This document shows, piece after piece, positions 14,941 to 16,725 of a stretch of DNA of 16,725 bases. The stretch's first letter is position 1, and each line of letters opens with the position of its first letter. Below the pieces are notes generated by a model. It was not told the DNA's origin, ran no database searches, and worked only from the letters and a program-made list of their open reading frames with translations. The translations under genes were made by a program, and so were the position numbers. The DNA lies in contig CAJXGR010000029.1 of assembly GCA_913053665.1 (NCBI GenBank), positions 1-16,725 of the forward strand, in the 5' to 3' direction. This DNA is from an uncultured Spirochaetia bacterium. GTDB taxonomy: Bacteria; Spirochaetota; UBA6919.

Positions 14941-16041
14941 TTGATCATTAGAGACTTAATAAAACGAAATAAACTTGTCATTACCGCTTTAGTCCTGGAT
15001 ATCATAATGATATTCTTGATAGCCTTCTGTCAGGCCCACGGGCAGTGGGTGGAAGCCTATTATTCAAAAGGCCTATATCCCCAAATCACACGGATTATTA
15101 GCTCATTATCTGACCTGATACCCTTCTCACTCACTGAATGGGCTTTGATTGCCCTTATCGTGCTTGCAGTATATTATATCTCCCATGTGCTAATCTCTGT
15201 ATTCAAAGGGAAAGAAAGGTTCCTATGCTCCCTGAAACGCTTGCTTAAAGGTACTTTCGTTGTTGGCTCCTTCATTATTACCTTATTCTATCTGTCTTGG
15301 GGGATCAATTACTTTCGCGTACCCCTTAAAAAGAGAATACCCTTTGATCAGTCCAAAGTCAACAAAACCAACTTATATCACACCCTGGACAAGTTGATCA
15401 CAAGGGCAAATCAACTGGTGGATTCCAAAGAACCGGACTTTAATACAATGAATCAGCTTATTAATAGGTCTATATCGGCTGTCATAAAACAAATAGACGG
15501 TACTAAGGTTTATGATTATACGGCAAAACGAAGTAAAACATTGGTTTTCAATGTTCTTATGGAAAAAGCCTTGGTCAGTGGTTTCGCCAGTCCTTTCTTT
15601 CATGAAATCCACTATGACTCCAGGCTGTTCCCACCCGAGATCCCTTTCTCTCTGGCCCATGAAAAAGCCCATCTAAACGGATATACAGGTGAAGGGGAGG
15701 CTAATTTCATTGGCTACTTAGCCTGTATGCGATCAGGGAATGCTTATTGCGAGTATAGCGCACTCGTCAGTGTTATCAATCACTTTTTATCTCAAATATC
15801 GAAATATAAGGAACGGGATCGATATAATGAGTTTCATAATCGTTTAGATCCTGGGATACTAAAGCTTTACAAAGCTATGAATATACGCTATCGAAAAAAT
15901 CGAGGAATGCTCTCCAGACTTCAATCCAAAGTATACGATAAGTACCTGAAGATTAATAAAGTAGACAAAGGAGTGAGGGATTACTCTGAAGTTGTCACGT
16001 TTATTCTGGCTTACCAACAAGCTTCTCCTATGACTCCATAA
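14941..16041 (+). CDS. DUF3810 membrane protein with HExxH metalloprotease-like motif
   Basis: This 366-residue protein has three likely transmembrane segments at about 11-30, 66-88 and 103-121, followed by a soluble domain probably facing the periplasm. Family marks include YYSKGLYPQIT near 40-50, PFSLTEW at 61-67 and LSWGINYFRVPL at 118-129. The motif H240-E-K-A-H244, followed by EGEAN at 251-255, matches a zinc metalloprotease HExxH with a downstream glutamate. The domain is annotated only as DUF3810, with no proven activity that I know of. The start is TTG at 14941: AGGAG (14927-14931) lies 9 nt upstream and no suitable ATG is near. The 35-nt gap after the A2M/TPR gene suggests co-transcription and a shared role in the envelope. 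No clear terminator follows. Confidence 0.82.
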   Translation: MIIRDLIKRNKLVITALVLDIIMIFLIAFCQAHGQWVEAYYSKGLYPQITRIISSLSDLIPFSLTEWALIALIVLAVYYISHVLISVFKGKERFLCSLKRLLKGTFVVGSFIITLFYLSWGINYFRVPLKKRIPFDQSKVNKTNLYHTLDKLITRANQLVDSKEPDFNTMNQLINRSISAVIKQIDGTKVYDYTAKRSKTLVFNVLMEKALVSGFASPFFHEIHYDSRLFPPEIPFSLAHEKAHLNGYTGEGEANFIGYLACMRSGNAYCEYSALVSVINHFLSQISKYKERDRYNEFHNRLDPGILKLYKAMNIRYRKNRGMLSRLQSKVYDKYLKINKVDKGVRDYSEVVTFILAYQQASPMTP

Positions 16042-16110
16042 CTCAGGAAATAAGCCCTCATTCGATTGATCTATCTCTTTCATGCAAAAAAAAGCAAAGA
16101 TCAGGACATC

Positions 16111-16125
16111 GCACTTCTGTAGTGC
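16111..16125. other. small hairpin just beyond the transposase 3' end
   Basis: GCACT (16111-16115) pairs with AGTGC (16121-16125) around a 5-nt loop, 31 nt past the transposase stop. IS91 elements carry a short palindrome near the end next to the transposase 3' terminus (oriIS), so this may be that end. The location fits but I recognise no conserved end sequence. The rest of 16042-16155 holds an A-rich run and nothing else I can name. Confidence 0.25.
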
Positions 16126-16155
16126 CGAAAAAGAATGCTATAGTTTGGAGGAATA

Positions 16156-16725
16156 TCAAACAGCGGCTTTTTCTAGAACAACTGGGACATTTGCTCTTTT
16201 CTCTAAGCATTTCACTATCCTATCCAGTTCATACGGGTCTTGAATTATAGCAACTATCCGCATCTTACTCTCACACTCAGGACAAATAAGAGGATCGACC
16301 TCATACACCTTCTGAATCAATCTCGCCCAGGCTTTCCTTGACTCCTTGCTGGAATGTTCTTCTTCATGAACTTCCCTGATTTCTGGAGTAGCTTTGTCAG
16401 CCTTCTTTTTCATCTTGCCACGTGTTCTACTGGAGTAAAGACCATAATATCGAATGAGGTGAACACCCTTGGGTGGGATGTGCTGGGTCAGCTCAGCGAT
16501 AAAATCGGTGGCTGTGAATATCTTGACGTTCTCCCCAAAATATTTGTTATACTTTGTGTGGTAGATCACCTTAGCCATTTCTTTCACATAGGTGATCTTC
16601 TTCAGAGAGACAAGGGACACGAGCTATATACTGACACAGATTTTCCCTCAGTTTCTTATCATGAACGTATATCCTGACAGAGTTATCTACTGAAAAGCCC
16701 GAGTGTTTCCAGGACAACAGGCTCT
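16156..16725 (-). pseudogene. IS91-family transposase, C-terminal part, frameshifted and cut by window edge
   Basis: Read on the minus strand from the right edge, the frame gives SLLSWKHSGFSVDNSVRI and continues to QYIARVP near 16613. It matches the Y2 (HUH/rolling-circle) transposase segment before the domain known as Transposase_32. From there the family sequence continues one base out of frame: VSLKKITYVKEM, GKMKKKADK further on, and TQHIPPKGVHLIRYYGLYSSRTRG in between. The protein ends with VDPLICPECESKMRI, a CxxC zinc-binding knuckle typical of the family. Removing one base of the AA pair at 16612-16613 restores a single frame, so this is a one-base insertion. A GTG at 16620 could start a 154-residue fragment, but that is not a functional protein. 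The upstream part (with the catalytic tyrosines) lies outside the window. Confidence 0.8.
16156..16725 (-). mobile_element. partial IS91-family insertion sequence
   Basis: This is the visible part of the element defined by its transposase. The element extends beyond the right edge. Its left limit probably lies between 16042 and 16155, past the transposase stop. IS91-type elements move by rolling-circle replication and make no target duplication or terminal inverted repeats, so the boundary cannot be set by repeats. The frameshift suggests an inactive copy. Confidence 0.65.

Noticed and set aside
16354..16677. 107-codon plus-strand reading frame across the transposase
   Set aside because: It is antisense to the IS91 transposase, whose protein motifs are clear on the minus strand.

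Overview
The window looks like a moderately AT-rich chromosomal segment of a diderm, non-proteobacterial bacterium. The evidence is a very large exported alpha-2-macroglobulin (A2M)/TPR protein, a DUF3810 membrane protein, good Shine-Dalgarno sites and sigma70-like promoters. A spirochaete, a PVM-group member or a candidate phylum would all fit; I cannot decide from the sequence alone.

Left part (1-3584). A CoA-acylating aldehyde dehydrogenase of the EutE/PduP family (176-1621, +) starts with an amphipathic helix plus flexible linker, the classic bacterial microcompartment (BMC) cargo tag, so shell genes probably lie to the left or elsewhere. It converges, with a 3-nt gap, on a seven-repeat TPR protein (1625-2374, -). 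Next come a UDP-glucuronate decarboxylase (UXS, 2463-3395, -) and, divergently, an AsnB-type glutamine amidotransferase (3585-5474, +). UXS and AsnB-type proteins are common in surface-polysaccharide loci, but no glycosyltransferases are visible here.

Centre (5475-6020). This is a 546-bp non-coding stretch unusually rich in repeats: a 40-nt palindrome right after asnB, a cluster of short direct and inverted repeats, a MITE-like imperfect palindrome, a tiny ORF with a near-perfect ribosome binding site, a triple 11-bp repeat, and a strong sigma70-type promoter for the next gene.

Right part (6021-16041) is the most interesting. A cytosolic von Willebrand factor A (vWA) protein with an intact MIDAS is followed by a 2556-residue exported protein. 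That protein has a TPR array plus beta-sandwich module, a full A2M core whose thioester motif is lost, and then a second TPR array plus the same beta-sandwich module. A DUF3810 membrane protein with a HExxH metalloprotease-like motif follows 35 nt downstream. The usual A2M partner, penicillin-binding protein 1C, is absent. I infer an envelope-associated module of unknown function (protease trapping, scaffolding or surface sensing).

The right edge (16156-16725, -) holds the C-terminal half of an IS91-family transposase, broken by a one-base frameshift and cut by the window end.
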